From contig CM069600.1 in NCBI GenBank assembly GCA_035771175.1, forward strand, positions 11,493,729-11,557,728: a stretch of DNA of 64,000 nt, in the 5' to 3' direction. The translations under genes and the position numbers were made by a program. Numbering within the stretch: position 1 is the stretch's first letter; each line of letters opens with the position of its first letter. The notes beneath the pieces are model-generated. The model made no database searches. It worked only from the letters and a program-made list of their open reading frames with translations, and was not told where the DNA came from. This document shows, piece by piece, positions 34,223 to 46,205 of this stretch. This DNA is from Paratinospora sagittata. Its lineage: Eukaryota; Streptophyta; Magnoliopsida; Ranunculales; Menispermaceae.

Positions 34223-37200
34223 ATGCAAACCAGGAAGAGAGGAAGGCCACGTACTGTTCGTCCCGCAGTGGAGGCACCTCCTGAGATTCAAGAACCAACG
34301 CCTCCGACAACAGCACAGGCCACACCCAACACTGCCACTGCATCTGGGCAGGCAATACCACCCCCACCCACACCCTTTGTCATGCCTTCGAGCATGGAAA
34401 CTTTTTTCGCCGCATTTATTGAAGCAATCAAAGTCATTGTTCAAACGACCGTTCGTGAGACCGCGACCAGTCAGGTTACCACGATTCAAGTACCTGTAAA
34501 GTTTGGATTGGAAGCTCAAACCGATCAGATTACTAAATACAAGCGGCTACAACCTCTTACTTTCGCTGGCACCATTGAGGCTGATGAGGTGCAAAAGTGG
34601 CTAGATGAGTCAAAGAAGGCTCTTGATGCAATGGGAGTCGATGAGACTAGCAAAATTCCACTAGCAACCTACCAACTTGTTGGTGCCGCAAACACATGGT
34701 GGATCACAGTGAAAGAAGACCCAAGGGTCAATATAGCAGATATGACTTGGCAACAGTTTGAGTCAATGTTTATTGATGAGTATTTTCCCAGCGCGGTGAG
34801 AAAGCAGAAGCGCCAGGAATTTGCTAAGTTATATCAGGGCACCATGACCGTCAGAGAATACGCTGGAAAATTCAAAAAATTATCAGTCTACTCTCTCTCC
34901 ACCATCTCAACGGAGCGAGATAAGACTGAGAAATTTTATAATGGTCTTCGCCATGAAATTCGACATGCCTTGTCGATCTTGGATCTCAAGATTTACAAGG
35001 AGGTTGTTGACAGGGCCATCAGCTTTGAACATGAGACTATCTTACGGGAACAACGAATGAATAAGGGCAAACGGCCTGCAACGTTTTTCTCACAAGGCTT
35101 GCAACAGGGCAACAAAAACAAGCCCTACTATAATCCAAACCCGGCCCTCCCAGCCCCGGTTTCGCAGAATGAGTCCACAACACCTGCGGTTGAACCTTCT
35201 AACCCTCACCATCAGGGTTTCCGAAATCATGGTCGTGGAGGTCGTTATGGAAGAGGTGACCGTAGGAACGACAATGGCAGAGGTGGTGGTCGACACCACA
35301 ATCAGCTAGGCCAACAGAATAATCAGAATGGCCCGCAAAACAATCAGCAGCACAGGCCGACTTGTTTCAACTGCGGCCAGAAAGGCCACGTAAGATATGC
35401 CTGTCCGTACCTTCAGCAACCTATTCCCGTTGTTCCGCTCCAACAAGCACCACCTGCTGCTAATGCCCAACCCAGGCAGAACCAACAGAACCAGGGTCAA
35501 CGGAATCAGGGCAGAGCATATGCCATCGCTCACCAACCCCTCCCAGACAACAATGTAGTCGAAGGTACCTTTCCTTTGTTCAATACAATAGTGCATGTTT
35601 TGTTTGATTCAGGTGCTACGCATTCTTTTATATCATCAGCATTGGTAAGACATTTAGGCCTGCATCCTGAACCCACAAACATCACACTCCATGTCACATC
35701 ACAGTTCGGATCTGGTGCTGACGTCAACTTGTAGTGTTCTCGATGTGAGCTTCGAATGTCAGAACATATAATATATGCCGATCTTTTTGTGATGGATTTT
35801 GAAGACTTCGACATCATCTTCGGCATGGACTGGCTAACACCACTGAATGCAAAGATCGAATGTATGAAGAAGCAAGTTCAGTTAACCTTGCCTACAGGAG
35901 AGTTGGTCAAGCTTCAGGGAACGAGGCAATGGATACACAAATCAACCGTTGCCATTCTCAAGGCACAACTTCGAGCTCTATCCCTTGGCAATGAAACCAA
36001 CTCACCAGCACTATACCCTCTCGAAGTACATGATGTTCTAGTCATATCTGAATTCCCAACAGTTTTTCTTAATGACCTTCCTGGTCTACCTCCAGTTAGG
36101 AAATTCGATTTTGAGATCAACCTCATACCAGGGACAGAGCCTATCTCCATTCCACCATACAAAATGTCAAATGTCGAACTGGTCGAATTAGACAAACAAC
36201 TTAAGGAATTAGAGAGTAATGGCTTTATCCGAAAGAGTTCATCACCCTGGGGCGCTCCAGTTCTGTTTGTTCGCAAAAAGGATGGTTCGTTACAACTTTG
36301 CATCGATTATCGCAAGTTGAATAACGCCACCATCAAGAACAGATATCAGTTGATCAGGATCGATGACTTGTTCGACCAACTTAGAGATGCCAAATACTTC
36401 TCTAAGATTGATTTACGGTCCGGTTATCACCAACTCCGGATCCGAGAGTCAAACATCACCAAGACGACGTTCAGAACTCGGTACGGTCATTACGAGTTCT
36501 TAGCTATGCCATTCGGTCTAACAAATGCACCTGCTGCATTCATGGATTTGATGAATCGCATATTCAAGTTATCCTTAGACCGATTTGTGGTGGTTTTTGT
36601 GGACGACGTCTTTATATATTCCTCAACCGAGGAAGACCATAAACTACATTTGAAGATCGTCCTCCAGACCTTGAGAAGCCACCAACTGTATGCAAAGTTG
36701 AGTAAGTGCGAATTTTGGGCAAAGAGAGTTCAATTCCTAGGCCATGTGGTTTCAGGCAATGGCATTGAGGTAGATCCTTCTAAGGTTGAAGCAGTTTTAA
36801 ACTGGAAGCAGCCTACCACTGTTACTCAGATTAGGAGTTTTCTTGGTTTGGCTGGCTATTACAGTCGCTTCATCAAGGACTTCTCAAAGATTGCTGAACC
36901 TATGACCAAGCTCACTCGAAAAGACGTGTGATTTATCTGGAATCCCTCCTGTGAAGCATCATTTCAGGAATTGAAGAAATGCCTCACAACAGCACCTGTA
37001 CTTATCACTCCAAGAAATGCAATTGCATTTTCATTATACACCGACGCCTCTCTCCAAGGCTTAGGTGTCATGCTAATGCAAGAAGGCCAAGTGGTTGCAT
37101 ATGCATCCAGACAACTGAAGATTCATGAGGGTAATTACCCAACGCATGACTTGGAACTTGCAGCTGTCGTATTTGCACTGAAGTTATGGCGTCATTACCT

Positions 37201-38942
37201 ATACGGTGAACGGTTTGAGGTCTTCTCATATCACAAGAGCCTTAAGTACATATACACTCAGAGATACCTTAACCTCCGCCAAAGACGATGGTTGGAATTC
37301 TTGAAAGATTATGACTTTCAACTCCAGTGCCATCCCGGAAAGGCTAATGTTGTGGCCGATGCCCTGAGTAGAAAATCTTATGTTGCTTGCACTCTTAACT
37401 ACGAAATGGGGAAGTTGGCTACAAAGTTGGAGAACTTTAACCTACAGCTGAACGTCGAAGGACCAAGACCACGACTCTCTCAATTATCAGTCAACTCTGA
37501 GCTCGTTCGAAAGATTTTAGCCGCTCAAGCCAATGACCCTATGTTAATGGAGACACGAGACCTTCTACTCAGCGGCCAGGACCTTCCTCATTGGTCGGTC
37601 TCCGGAGACGGCACCGTTTTCTATAAAAAAATGTCTCTGCATACCGAACGATCCTGAGGTTCGTAAAGAAGTGCTTACTGAGATGCACTGTTCGAGGTAC
37701 GCTATGCATCCTGGGGGTGACAAGATGTACAAGGATGTCAAGCGTCAATTCTGGTTTTCTAGAATGAAGAAGGCAATTGCAGACTTCGTTGCTCGATGTC
37801 TCGTTGGCCAGAAAGTTAAGGCAGAACGAAGACTTCCCTTTGGACTTCTCCAGCCGTTACCTATTGGAGAATGGAAATGGGAGAACATCGCAATGGATTT
37901 TGTCACGTCCTTTCCTCGCAACAATAAAGGGCAAGATGCTATATGGGTTATCATTGACAGACTTACAAAATCTGAACACTTCTTGCGAATAAAGTTCACG
38001 GATAATCCCGCCAAACTTGCAGAACTTTATGAAAGAGAGATCGTACGCCTTCATGGCATACCACTCACGATCGTCTCTGATCGAGACCCTCGATTCGCAT
38101 CAAGCTTTTGGAAAAGCTTCCAGAGTAGAATGGGTTCTAAGATCACTATGAGCACAGCCTTCCACCCTCAGACTGATGGGCAGTCAGAGCGGCTTATCCA
38201 AATCTTAGAAGACATGTTACGATGCTGCATTTTGGACTTTAATGATAAATGGGCAAAGTATTTGCATCTAGCTGAGTTTGCATACAACAACAGCTACCAA
38301 ACTAGTATCGGCATGACACCATACGAGGCTCTCTATGGTCGACCTTGCAGATCTCCGGTATGCTGGTTAGATATGGCAGATTGACCGCAGTTAGGCCCTG
38401 AACTAGTTCAAGAGACTTCTGAGAAGATCACACTAGTAAAGGAACGACTTCGTGTTGCACAAAGTCGCCAGAAGAGCTATGCTGACAAGCGGAGACAACC
38501 TCTACAATTTGATAAGGGGGACTTTGTTTTTCTGAAAGTCCAGCCCACAAGAGATGTCCAACGCTTTGGGATCAAAGGCAAGCTCTCCCCGCGATATATC
38601 GGTCCATTTCAGATCATTGAACGTATTGGCAAACTTGCTTATCGTCTGTCCCTTCCATCGTCCATGCCTAAGGTTCATGACGTTTTTCACGTATCTATGC
38701 TTCGCAAGTATCATCATGATCCTTCGCATATCATCCCTTTAGTCGAGGTTCGGGTTGAGGAAGGAAATACGTATCAGGAGAAAGCAATCCAGATTTTAGA
38801 TAGAAAAACTCAAGAACTACGGCGACGTAGCATACCACTTGTGAAAGTGCTCTAGGATCACCACAGCATAGAGGAAGCAACATGGGAACTAGAAGCAACA
38901 ATTAAACAGAAATACCCTGAATTGTTTTCTAGTACCAACTGA
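34223..38942 (+). pseudogene. Element C gag-pol (Tekay/Del-like), nearly complete with a few breaks
   Basis: Gag starts MQTRKRGRPRTVRP. Its core has WLDESKKALDAMGV and FIDEYFPSAVRKQKRQEF; the zinc knuckle CFNCGQKGHVRYACP is at about 35363. Protease (FDSGATHSF, about 35605), RT ([30 protein letters not shown], about 36590), RNase H ([26 protein letters not shown]), integrase (HHCC finger with one Cys changed to Gly in RCLVGQK; D in IAMDFV and SDRDPRF; E in TDGQSER) and a chromodomain-type tail ending FSSTN follow. Breaks are a TAG at 35732-35734, a TGA at 36929-36931, a frame change at the A7 run 37625-37631, a TGA at 38382-38384 and a TAG near 38853. Confidence 0.93.
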
Positions 38943-39039
38943 TGATGTGATATATTGTATTATTTTCACTTATCAATCACAGGATTAAACATTGTTTACA
39001 CCTATCTTGATCCATTGTTTCACTTCAATAACTACGCCG

Positions 39040-39147
39040 ATGTCTGAAAATAATATCAATGGATATAGTGATGCACACATGCAGTGGCCTCCTTATCAAC
39101 CTGTGGCTACTTCTCAAGCCGATAACCCTCATCACTACTTGACTTGA
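39040..39147 (+). CDS. Element C extra 3' frame, 35 residues, intact but shortened
   Basis: It runs from ATG at 39040 to TGA at 39145-39147 without a break, opening MSENNINGYSDAHMQWPPY and closing ADNPHHYLT. Compared with A and B (about 160 codons) it lacks the whole middle. The joint falls after PVATSQ and keeps the frame, leaving the conserved first ~26 and last ~9 residues. It lies about 100 bp after the pol stop and overlaps no other feature. Whether the short form is made or is only a deletion product cannot be told. Confidence 0.45.
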   Translation: MSENNINGYSDAHMQWPPYQPVATSQADNPHHYLT

Positions 39148-39162
39148 TTTCGAGGGCGAAAT

Positions 39163-39181
39163 CCCTTTAAGGGGGGTAGAG
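39163..39181 (+). other. Polypurine tract of element C
   Basis: CCTTTAAGGGGGGTAGAG immediately precedes the 3' LTR start at 39182. Confidence 0.88.
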
Positions 39182-40627
39182 TGTAATACCCTGTATTTCA
39201 CAAAAAAAAAATTACTATTTGGGAAACGCCCGAACGTTCAGGCGCATGCCAGAATGTTCCGGCGCATCACAGAACGTTCAGGCGCAAGACAGAACGTTCA
39301 GGCGCATGCCAGAACGTTCAGGCGCATGCCAGAACGTACAGGCGCATGCCAGAACGTTCAGGAGCAAAAATCTCTATATAAGAAACCTCCTCATTTCTCA
39401 TTCCTCACACCAAATCACCTTCTCTTGTGAATTTCTTCACCTTTCCACGCATTCTAAGTTTTTGAGACTATCTGTCCGAGACTCTCGGTGCAGTGCAACA
39501 AAGTTCTGTTCGGAGGAAAGCGCCAGATCTGAAAGAAGAAGTTTTTATCTGAAGGTGGGGAACGAAACATAGGTTTGCGTGTTTCATAACTTTTGTTAAA
39601 GTTTACATTCAATTATTATTACGTTTATTATTCATTTACACTGCATTATGTCATATACTGTTTATACTACCGCACCTATGCCTGTATATTTGGAATTCAT
39701 GTATTGCACTGTTATAATGTCAGATTTGTGGTCAATCTGACTCAACTAGACTCGGTCTTGTCCTCAGTAACTTTCAATAGTGAACGGGAGGCAGCGGGCT
39801 GCTCTAGGCGATTGGTATTTAAGCAGACCTTGTGTCTCACCTCTCAACTGGGGACTGAACTAGTTGGTCTTATTGAAAGCTATCAGCTTATACAGTAATA
39901 CTGAGTGTCCTAATCTTGCATGCCGTGATACCGACCCTGATAAGGATCACCAGACGTTGCCAAAGTTAGTCTAAATGATAAGAAAAGACTAGACCAGTTC
40001 ATGCATTGGCATCATACATATCACCACCTAGGGACGTATATGGTTTATGACTCATAGAATAGTTAGGAGCATTGCTCGCTATTCATTACATTTCTCTGGA
40101 GAGGGACGTACATGAGAACCCGGCTACACCCGGGGAGGGGCATCAGTACGTGAATCCAGAGCATCGTTCCTATACGTGAATTCAGGCGATGTACGTTCAT
40201 CAAACCATTACGAGACGGTGTCATGCATACATTCATATTGATTGATTATGATGCTCACATGTGTATTTAAGATATTTGATATTGAAGTATGCTTTATTAA
40301 TTGTTATACTCATGCACTATTTACCCACTGAGCGCGTTAAGCTCACTTCATTATTATCCAATCTTTCACAGGAAAATAGGGTGGACTGGGTGTAGGTTAT
40401 GGGGCCCACATTTTTATACCCTTTGTATAATTCATTGGGGATTTGTGGGAGTATGTTCCCTTGACCGTTTCATGTACAAAAGTATTCTTAACTAAATGAA
40501 ATCAGATTTGTACTGTGTGTACTGTATTTCCGCTGCGCACTCTGTTGTTACCATTATTATTGTTCCAAATGCGGGCCCCGTCAGAGAGTGTACCGCCGGT
40601 TTAGGAGCGTCTGGGCGGGATGTGACA
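39182..40627 (+). repeat. Element C 3' LTR (1446 bp) with seven U3 repeat units
   Basis: It begins TGTAATACCCTGTATTTCAC and ends GGATGTGACA, followed by ACGGT. U3 carries seven 20 bp units at about 39229-39362. Five have exact GAACGTTC, one has GAATGTTC and one has GAACGTAC. A TATATAA box follows at 39375-39381. The poly(A) signal seen in element A is mutated here. The GAAG|GTGGGG donor-like and TTTCACAGG acceptor-like sites are conserved. Confidence 0.92.
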
Positions 40628-40883
40628 ACGGTGGTATGAGGACGCACCCCCGGAATCATTTGTCCACACTATTTATCATGAATAGTGCAGGGTCTCCCCT
40701 AGATTCGAACCTCAAAGCTCATATAGGTTGATTTCGCAACCTCATATAGGTTGATTCGAATCTCAAACCTCATAGGCGTGTGACGAGATGGGACAATATT
40801 ATGTGGTGCTATGGCTGGAACAGACCCCATGGTGGGGTGCTCATCACATTGGGTATGGGGCGCTTGCGCAACCCAGGTATGAC
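40628..40883 (-). repeat. Right flank and right arm of the hairpin element split by C
   Basis: The right copy of the ACGGT target duplication is 40628-40632. Loop sequence, including a tandem word 'ctcatataggttgatt', runs to about 40775. The arm 40776-40883 is the reverse complement of 30865-30972 (GGGGCGCTTGCGCAACCCAGG). A small open frame across this arm has no counterpart on the other arm and is not called. Confidence 0.7.
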
Positions 40884-41197
40884 ACATAGGCAACCCATGT
40901 CCATGAGAATGCTGAGAAGAACATGTGGTGCATCACTACACCAATGTTGTCGGTACAACATTCGATTAAAACACGAAAAAGAGATGCGACAAGTAGAAGA
41001 GGAAGAAAAGGAAGTGTAAAACTAACTTTTGTAGTTGCATGATTTCCAGTTGCAAGGGCTACGGATCTCCAAAGAGGAAGAATGAACTTAGGTGGAATAG
41101 TATATGAGGAGAAAAAGTGGTGTTAGATTGCATATGAAGGTTTTACATGCTTAGGGTTTTATGAATGTCTTTGGTGTATATTAGCAATAGCTTAAAA

Positions 41198-41463
41198 GAA
41201 GGCAAATAAAAAATATATGGAAAAGATTTGAGTTACCTTTATGGGGTTGTTTAAGAAAACATGTCAATCTTTAAATTAAAGCCAAGAAGGCAAATAAAAA
41301 AATATATGGAAAAGATTTGAGTTGCCTTTATGGGGTTGTTTAAGAAAGTGTGTCAATCTTTAAATTAAAACCATGAAGGCAAATAAAAATATATATGGAA
41401 AAGATTTGAGTTGCCTTTATGGGGTTGTTTAAGAAAACATGTCAATCTTTAAATTAAAGTCAT
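41198..41463. repeat. ~88 bp tandem repeat, three copies
   Basis: The unit starts 'ggcaaataaaaaatatatgg' and continues through 'gagttgcctttatggggttg' and 'tcaatctttaaattaaa'. Copies start at 41201, 41289 and 41378 and differ by only a few bases. It lies left of the recognised part of the E LTR and may belong to it. Confidence 0.9.
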
Positions 41464-41605
41464 GATTAGCATGAAGAAAGGAGTGACAGATTAATAAAAG
41501 AATTCATGCAAGTTATATATATGTATATATATATATATATATGTTTGTATATATTTAAGTTGTTGTTTGTAAATATTACGAATTGAATTGCATATGAAAT
41601 TGAAG

Positions 41606-42117
41606 GAATTATATATGATAAGAATAATATTCATCCCATAATGTGGGTGAAGCTTTAATAAAAGAAAGTATCTTTTATATGATAAGAATAATCATTCCGT
41701 TATGGCAAGAATAATCATGTTATAATGTGGGTGAAGCTTCAATAAAAGAATGTATCTTAATATACTATAATGATTGTACATGTAATTGTAATAGTATCCA
41801 AATCACGAAGGAAATTGAAAGTAATATAACGGAAGAAGTGGAAATATAAGGAGAGATTTAATTTGGATTGGTATGCCACATTAGGTATTTAGGCATTATG
41901 AGAAAGACGTGAATGTTAGCAAAAAAGAAAGGAAATAAAAGTCTCCCTCTTTGACCTCAAAATTTGTGACTAAGTTTCTGGAGGATTTTAACGTCCTAAA
42001 CTCATTCGTGAAGTTCGAAACATACGAGTCCATCTGAATTAAATGTGCAGAATTACGAAAATGCCCCTAAGTTTAAAATTACATAAATACCCTTGAAATA
42101 TTTTGGGGGGTATTACA
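41606..42117 (-). mobile_element. 3' LTR of gypsy element E (minimum extent)
   Basis: The right end, GGGGGGTATTACA at 42117, is the reverse complement of a TGTAATACCCCCC LTR start and abuts the polypurine tract of element E. The region 41606-41700 matches 1-100. The left end could not be fixed because no second copy extends far enough within the window. The true LTR may reach back past the 88 bp tandem repeat. Confidence 0.65.
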
Positions 42118-42140
42118 TCTTACCCGCCTTAAAAGAAATT
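42118..42140 (-). other. Polypurine tract of element E
   Basis: On the reverse strand, TTCTTTTAAGGCGGGTAAGA precedes the LTR start. The layout is as in the A/B/C family, but the sequence is clearly different. Confidence 0.7.
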
Positions 42141-42371
42141 TCTTCCGCGAAATTAAGTTTAAGCTTGCTTACGTTTATGATGTTTATTTTCTCCACTGTT
42201 GACCACTTGTATCTCCAAACCTCAAACGTTGAAAATATTCTATTAGCAGGCTATTAAATTTACCAATCCATTAGTGAGTTTGAAGAAAGAATTGATAGTA
42301 TACACATAGAATAGAGTATTATTAATTACCTAGAGCGTTCTTTGAAATAAGTCGACATATTTGGCCTTCAT

Positions 42372-43778
42372 TTAACTTTCGAGTTCCCAAGTGGCTTATT
42401 CAACTCCATGATGCTTCGACAACACCTTAACTAATGGAATGTCTTTGTTCCTCAAACTATGAACTTTCCAATCTAGGATCTTTAAAGGTCATTCTTCATA
42501 GGTGGCATCAGCTTGTACTTCTACTTCTTTCCAATCGATGGTGTGGGAAGGGTCTGGTTCATATTTTCGCAACATCGACACATGGAACACGTTGTGGATG
42601 GCGGATAACCTAGTTGGCAAGTCTAGTTTGTAAGCATTCTCGCCAATTCGATCACTGATCTTCAACGGACCGATGAACCGAGGCGATAATTTCCCTTTCT
42701 TACCAAACCTCATGATGCCTTTTTGAGGGCTTATTCTCAGAAATACCTTATCACCTTTTCGAAACTCTAAAGGTCGGCGCCTCTTATCTACGTAGCTCTT
42801 CTGCCTACTTTGTGCAGTAACTAGCCTTTTCTGGATCAACTTCACTTTTTCGTTCATCTCAATTATCATATTAGGTCCTGTAAGTACCTTATCTTCCCAA
42901 TCGGCCCAACACAGTGGTGACCTACATGGTCGTCCATATAGGGCTTCATATGGAGCCATTTGTATACTTGCCTGGTAACTATTGTTATAAGCAAACTCTG
43001 CTAGGTGTAAGTATTTACTCCAATTTCCCTTGAAATCTAGTACACAAGCTCTCAACATGTTTTCTAAGGTCTGAATAACCCTTTCAGATTGACCATTTGT
43101 CTGAGGATGATAGGCGGTGCTCATGGTTAATTTGGTTTCCAATTCCCGCTATAAGCTCTGCTAGAACTGAGATGTGAATAAGGAATCTCTATCTGACACT
43201 ATCGATTTGGGTACTCCGTGAATCTCTTTAACATATAGCTCACCCAGTTTACTAACCGGATCTGTGGATTTAATAGGTAAGAAGTGTGCCACTTTAGTAA
43301 GTCGATCCACAATTACCCAAACCTTATCCTCACCTTTCTGATTTCTAGGAAGAGCTCCCACGAAATCCATTGCTATGTTATCGCATTTCCATTCAAGGAT
43401 TTTTAAAGGTTGTAGCAATCCAGACGGTCTTTTATGTTCGGCCTTAACTTGCTGACATGTAAGGCATTTAAACACATATTTGGCCACATCTCTCTTCATA
43501 CCTTTCCACCAGTAGTTTTTCTTCAAATTTTGGTACATCTTATCTCCACCAGGATGTAAAGTGTATTTAGTTTGATGTGTCTCATCAAATGAGGTCTTTT
43601 TAATTTCCTCAATTTTGGGTACACAAATTCGATCTCTGAACCTCAATAACCTCTCTGAATCAATCTTGAAATTTGCATTTCCATTATTGGCTCTTGCACC
43701 TGCCACCCATTTTATCAATTTTCTATCCTGAGCTTGACTTTTCTTAATTTGATGTAGTAGGTCTGGCATTGTCACGAC
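42372..43778 (-). pseudogene. Element E integrase and chromodomain-type tail (gypsy), 5' truncated
   Basis: From 43778 downward: the C-terminal edge of RNase H/linker (MPDLLHQIKKSQAQDRK), the integrase zinc finger ([25 protein letters not shown]), the core with D in IAMDFVGALPRN, D in SIVSDRDSLF and E in HPQTNGQSERV, and then the chromodomain-type C-terminus (GKLSPRFIGPLKI; HNVFHVSMLRKYEPDPSH; IPLVKVL). There is a break near 43150 between the two integrase halves and stops near 42489 and 42400. It is a Tekay/Del-like chromovirus distinct from A/B/C. Everything upstream of integrase is missing; family-A LTR sequence begins at 43779. Confidence 0.88.
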
Positions 43779-44198
43779 TGTAATACCCTGTATTTCACCC
43801 AAAAAAAATTACTATTTGGGCAACGCCAGAACGTTCAGGCCCATGCCAGAACGTTCAGGAGCATGCCAGAACGTTCAGGCCCATGCCAGAACGTTCAGGC
43901 GCATGACAGAACGTTCAGGCGCATGACAGAACATTCAGGTGCATGACAGAACGTTCTGGCATGCATTGCGCCTGAACGTTCTGTCATGCGCCTGAACGTT
44001 CTGTCATGTGCCTGAACGTTCTGTTATGCGTCTGAACGTTCTGGCATGCATTGCGCCTGAACATTCTGACATGCACCTGAACATTCTGTCATGCGCCTGC
44101 ACGTTCTGTCATGCGCCTGAACGTTCTGGCATGCGCCTGAACGTTCTGGCGTTACCCAAATAGTAAATTTTTTTTTTTGTGAAATACAAGGTATTACA
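43779..44198. repeat. 420 bp palindrome of family-A LTR ends with 16 GAACGTTC-type units
   Basis: The left half starts TGTAATACCCTGTATTTCAC and runs into 20 bp U3 units in the forward sense (cagaacgttcaggcgcatga). At about 43955 the units switch to the inverted sense (gcgcctgaacgttctgtcat). The right half ends GTGAAATACAAGGTATTACA, the mirror of the start. Sixteen units are present, fifteen with the GAAnnTTC pattern. No TATA box, R or U5 is included, and no 5 bp target duplication flanks it (CGAC versus AAGAT). Confidence 0.85.
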
Positions 44199-46205
44199 AA
44201 GATGCCCCTGACATAGGCTGACGTCATGACCGACACAGTGTACTATACACTGTACATATCCATATACAGTATATAATACATTGTCAGCCTCAACGGACAT
44301 TCACAATAATTCTCGAGATTTTTAGAAATTTTGATAGCACCTCCCCATAAAATGGACAATTCACATTTTTTCCTGATATACCACAAATCAAATCCAATAT
44401 ATATATAAATAATCATCATTCCATTCATTCTATTTATTCCACACATCTAGCCATTCTAATTTCATTCATTTATCAAATCATATCATCTCTTCTTTCCACC
44501 ATGTAATTATGTAATCATGTACATCATCATTAGCATTTCATAATCCAATATATTTAGCTATCTTGTATATGCCCACACATCCCATCTAGATGATAATACA
44601 TATATATAATGTGTGATATATATATATATATATATATCAAACGAACACAAGTATAATTCATTACTTCAATGCATACATACATCAATAAAGTAATGATCCG
44701 AGTCACAAGTCGATCACTCTCTAACTTCCCTTTTTCCTTTTAACTCTGTACCTGAAATATTAAAGGGATGGAGTGAGCAATCAATAGCTCAGTGAATATA
44801 TTTCTTGATATAGCAATTATATACATTTAGGAAAATATGGCATTTAAAATCATTTCAAACAAGTATTAAACACATGCATCATTCAACGAATATATCATAC
44901 ATGGCAACAACATAGATTTAATGAGTTTTCAAGAAAACAATGCATTCTTTTTCCATGAAATCTACAATCTCCCTCCTTCAACGCAAGAGAGCGGGTCTAA
45001 CTCTTGTATGGTCGTTACAAGGTAGCCACAGCCTCTCATTACCCAATTCACAGTCATTTCAATGATCTTCAATCCTTGTTAGGACAGACCTACTGACAAT
45101 GAGGTTACGCATAACACTCATCCGGGTCTAATTCCTAACGAAATGACACCAACTTACCTTTGCAAGTCTCACATGCTCCAATGCTAAAAAGAAATCATTT
45201 ATGAATGCAAATTAAAACACAATGCAACAATATATGCATAGCATATTTACATTCAAACATTTCATATATTTAAAATGTCATACAAGAACCAAAATCAAGA
45301 AAATATACTCACAGTACAAGACTTTTCAACTTAAACGCCATCACTATCGCTTTCGAGTCCAGCTCCAATTTAAATCCATAAATCCAACTAACTCAACCTA
45401 TTACAACTGCTCCATAATTCAATTTCATTTATTTATATCTATTTACATCTTCAATTTCTCAACTCACTTCAAATCACCAATAATAAAGATCAACCTTAAA
45501 AATATTATACACATTCTGTGACTTTAAATTCCAACTCAATTTAGGACTCATAAGCAGTTAAAGAAACTACTATCTCGTTTTTGTGTTTAATCTAAATATT
45601 TACGTAAGAAAGAATAGTGAAAATAGATTTTCAATTCATATTTTTACTACTTCTCAATTTTATTTTTCTACTGGAACATATATCAATTTTATTAAAAATA
45701 TAGTACATTCCTAAAATTATTTTGTCCACATCGACACATGTAAAATCAGTTCTACCACCATTCTACTACCTTCAACAGGTATTTTACTAAGGTTTTACAT
45801 GTTCGCGAAGGTCACGAAAGTACATTTTACTCACCAAAATCATATATTTAGTTACTAAAAATATCAAATCATATCCAAAAAACACAATCTTAGTATTGAA
45901 ACGTCCGGAATTCAGTTCTCTACGTTTTTTTGATCTCAAACCGGAGTTTCATTGGATTCTAATTACATTTTATTCACTGGATATGATCACAGTATTATTT
46001 ACATCACTATTCACTTCGCTGTTCATTGGAAACAAGAAGATTTTTACTAAAATTGTCAAACGATCTCCAAAAATCATGAAATTGGTATCGATGGACTCGC
46101 AACAGTTCATTCTACCATTCTATAGCCTTAAACTGGAGTTTCATCGAGTTTTAATATAATTCAAAAGATTTTTAATATAACTCTAACTTCCAACAAACTT
46201 TCATC
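44199..46205 (-). mobile_element. D-family LTR, copy D2, 3' portion only
   Basis: The reverse complement matches D1 from about 28890 to 30842, including the 'ttaggaattagacccggatg' block and the CTCAC...TTTCAGGTACAG acceptor-like site (about 44755). The first ~0.75 kb of the LTR (promoter and donor site) is absent. The homology stops near 46205. Confidence 0.75.

Larger units (their letters stand above)
30979..40627 (+). mobile_element. Ty3/gypsy element C, best-preserved member of the A/B family
   Basis: Its 9.6 kb run from TGTAATACC to TGTGACA with a 5 bp target duplication. In order: a truncated 5' LTR, an AT leader, an extra 5' frame with an internal duplication, a spacer, gag-pol, a short extra 3' frame, a polypurine tract and the 3' LTR. 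The primer-binding site and the R/U5 part of the 5' LTR are missing, so it cannot replicate now. The target duplication shows the loss came after insertion. Most pol stops look like C-to-T changes. Confidence 0.92.

Noticed and set aside
37625..37631. A AAA AAA as a programmed -1 ribosomal frameshift site
   Set aside because: The downstream integrase frame is +1, not -1, relative to the upstream frame. A shared one-base expansion is the simpler reading.
40780..41019. 79-codon forward frame
   Set aside because: It lies on the arm of the hairpin element and runs into purine-rich DNA. No similarity or counterpart on the other arm.
45222..45521. 99-codon forward frame in D2
   Set aside because: It lies inside a non-coding LTR, and the D1 copy does not keep it open.
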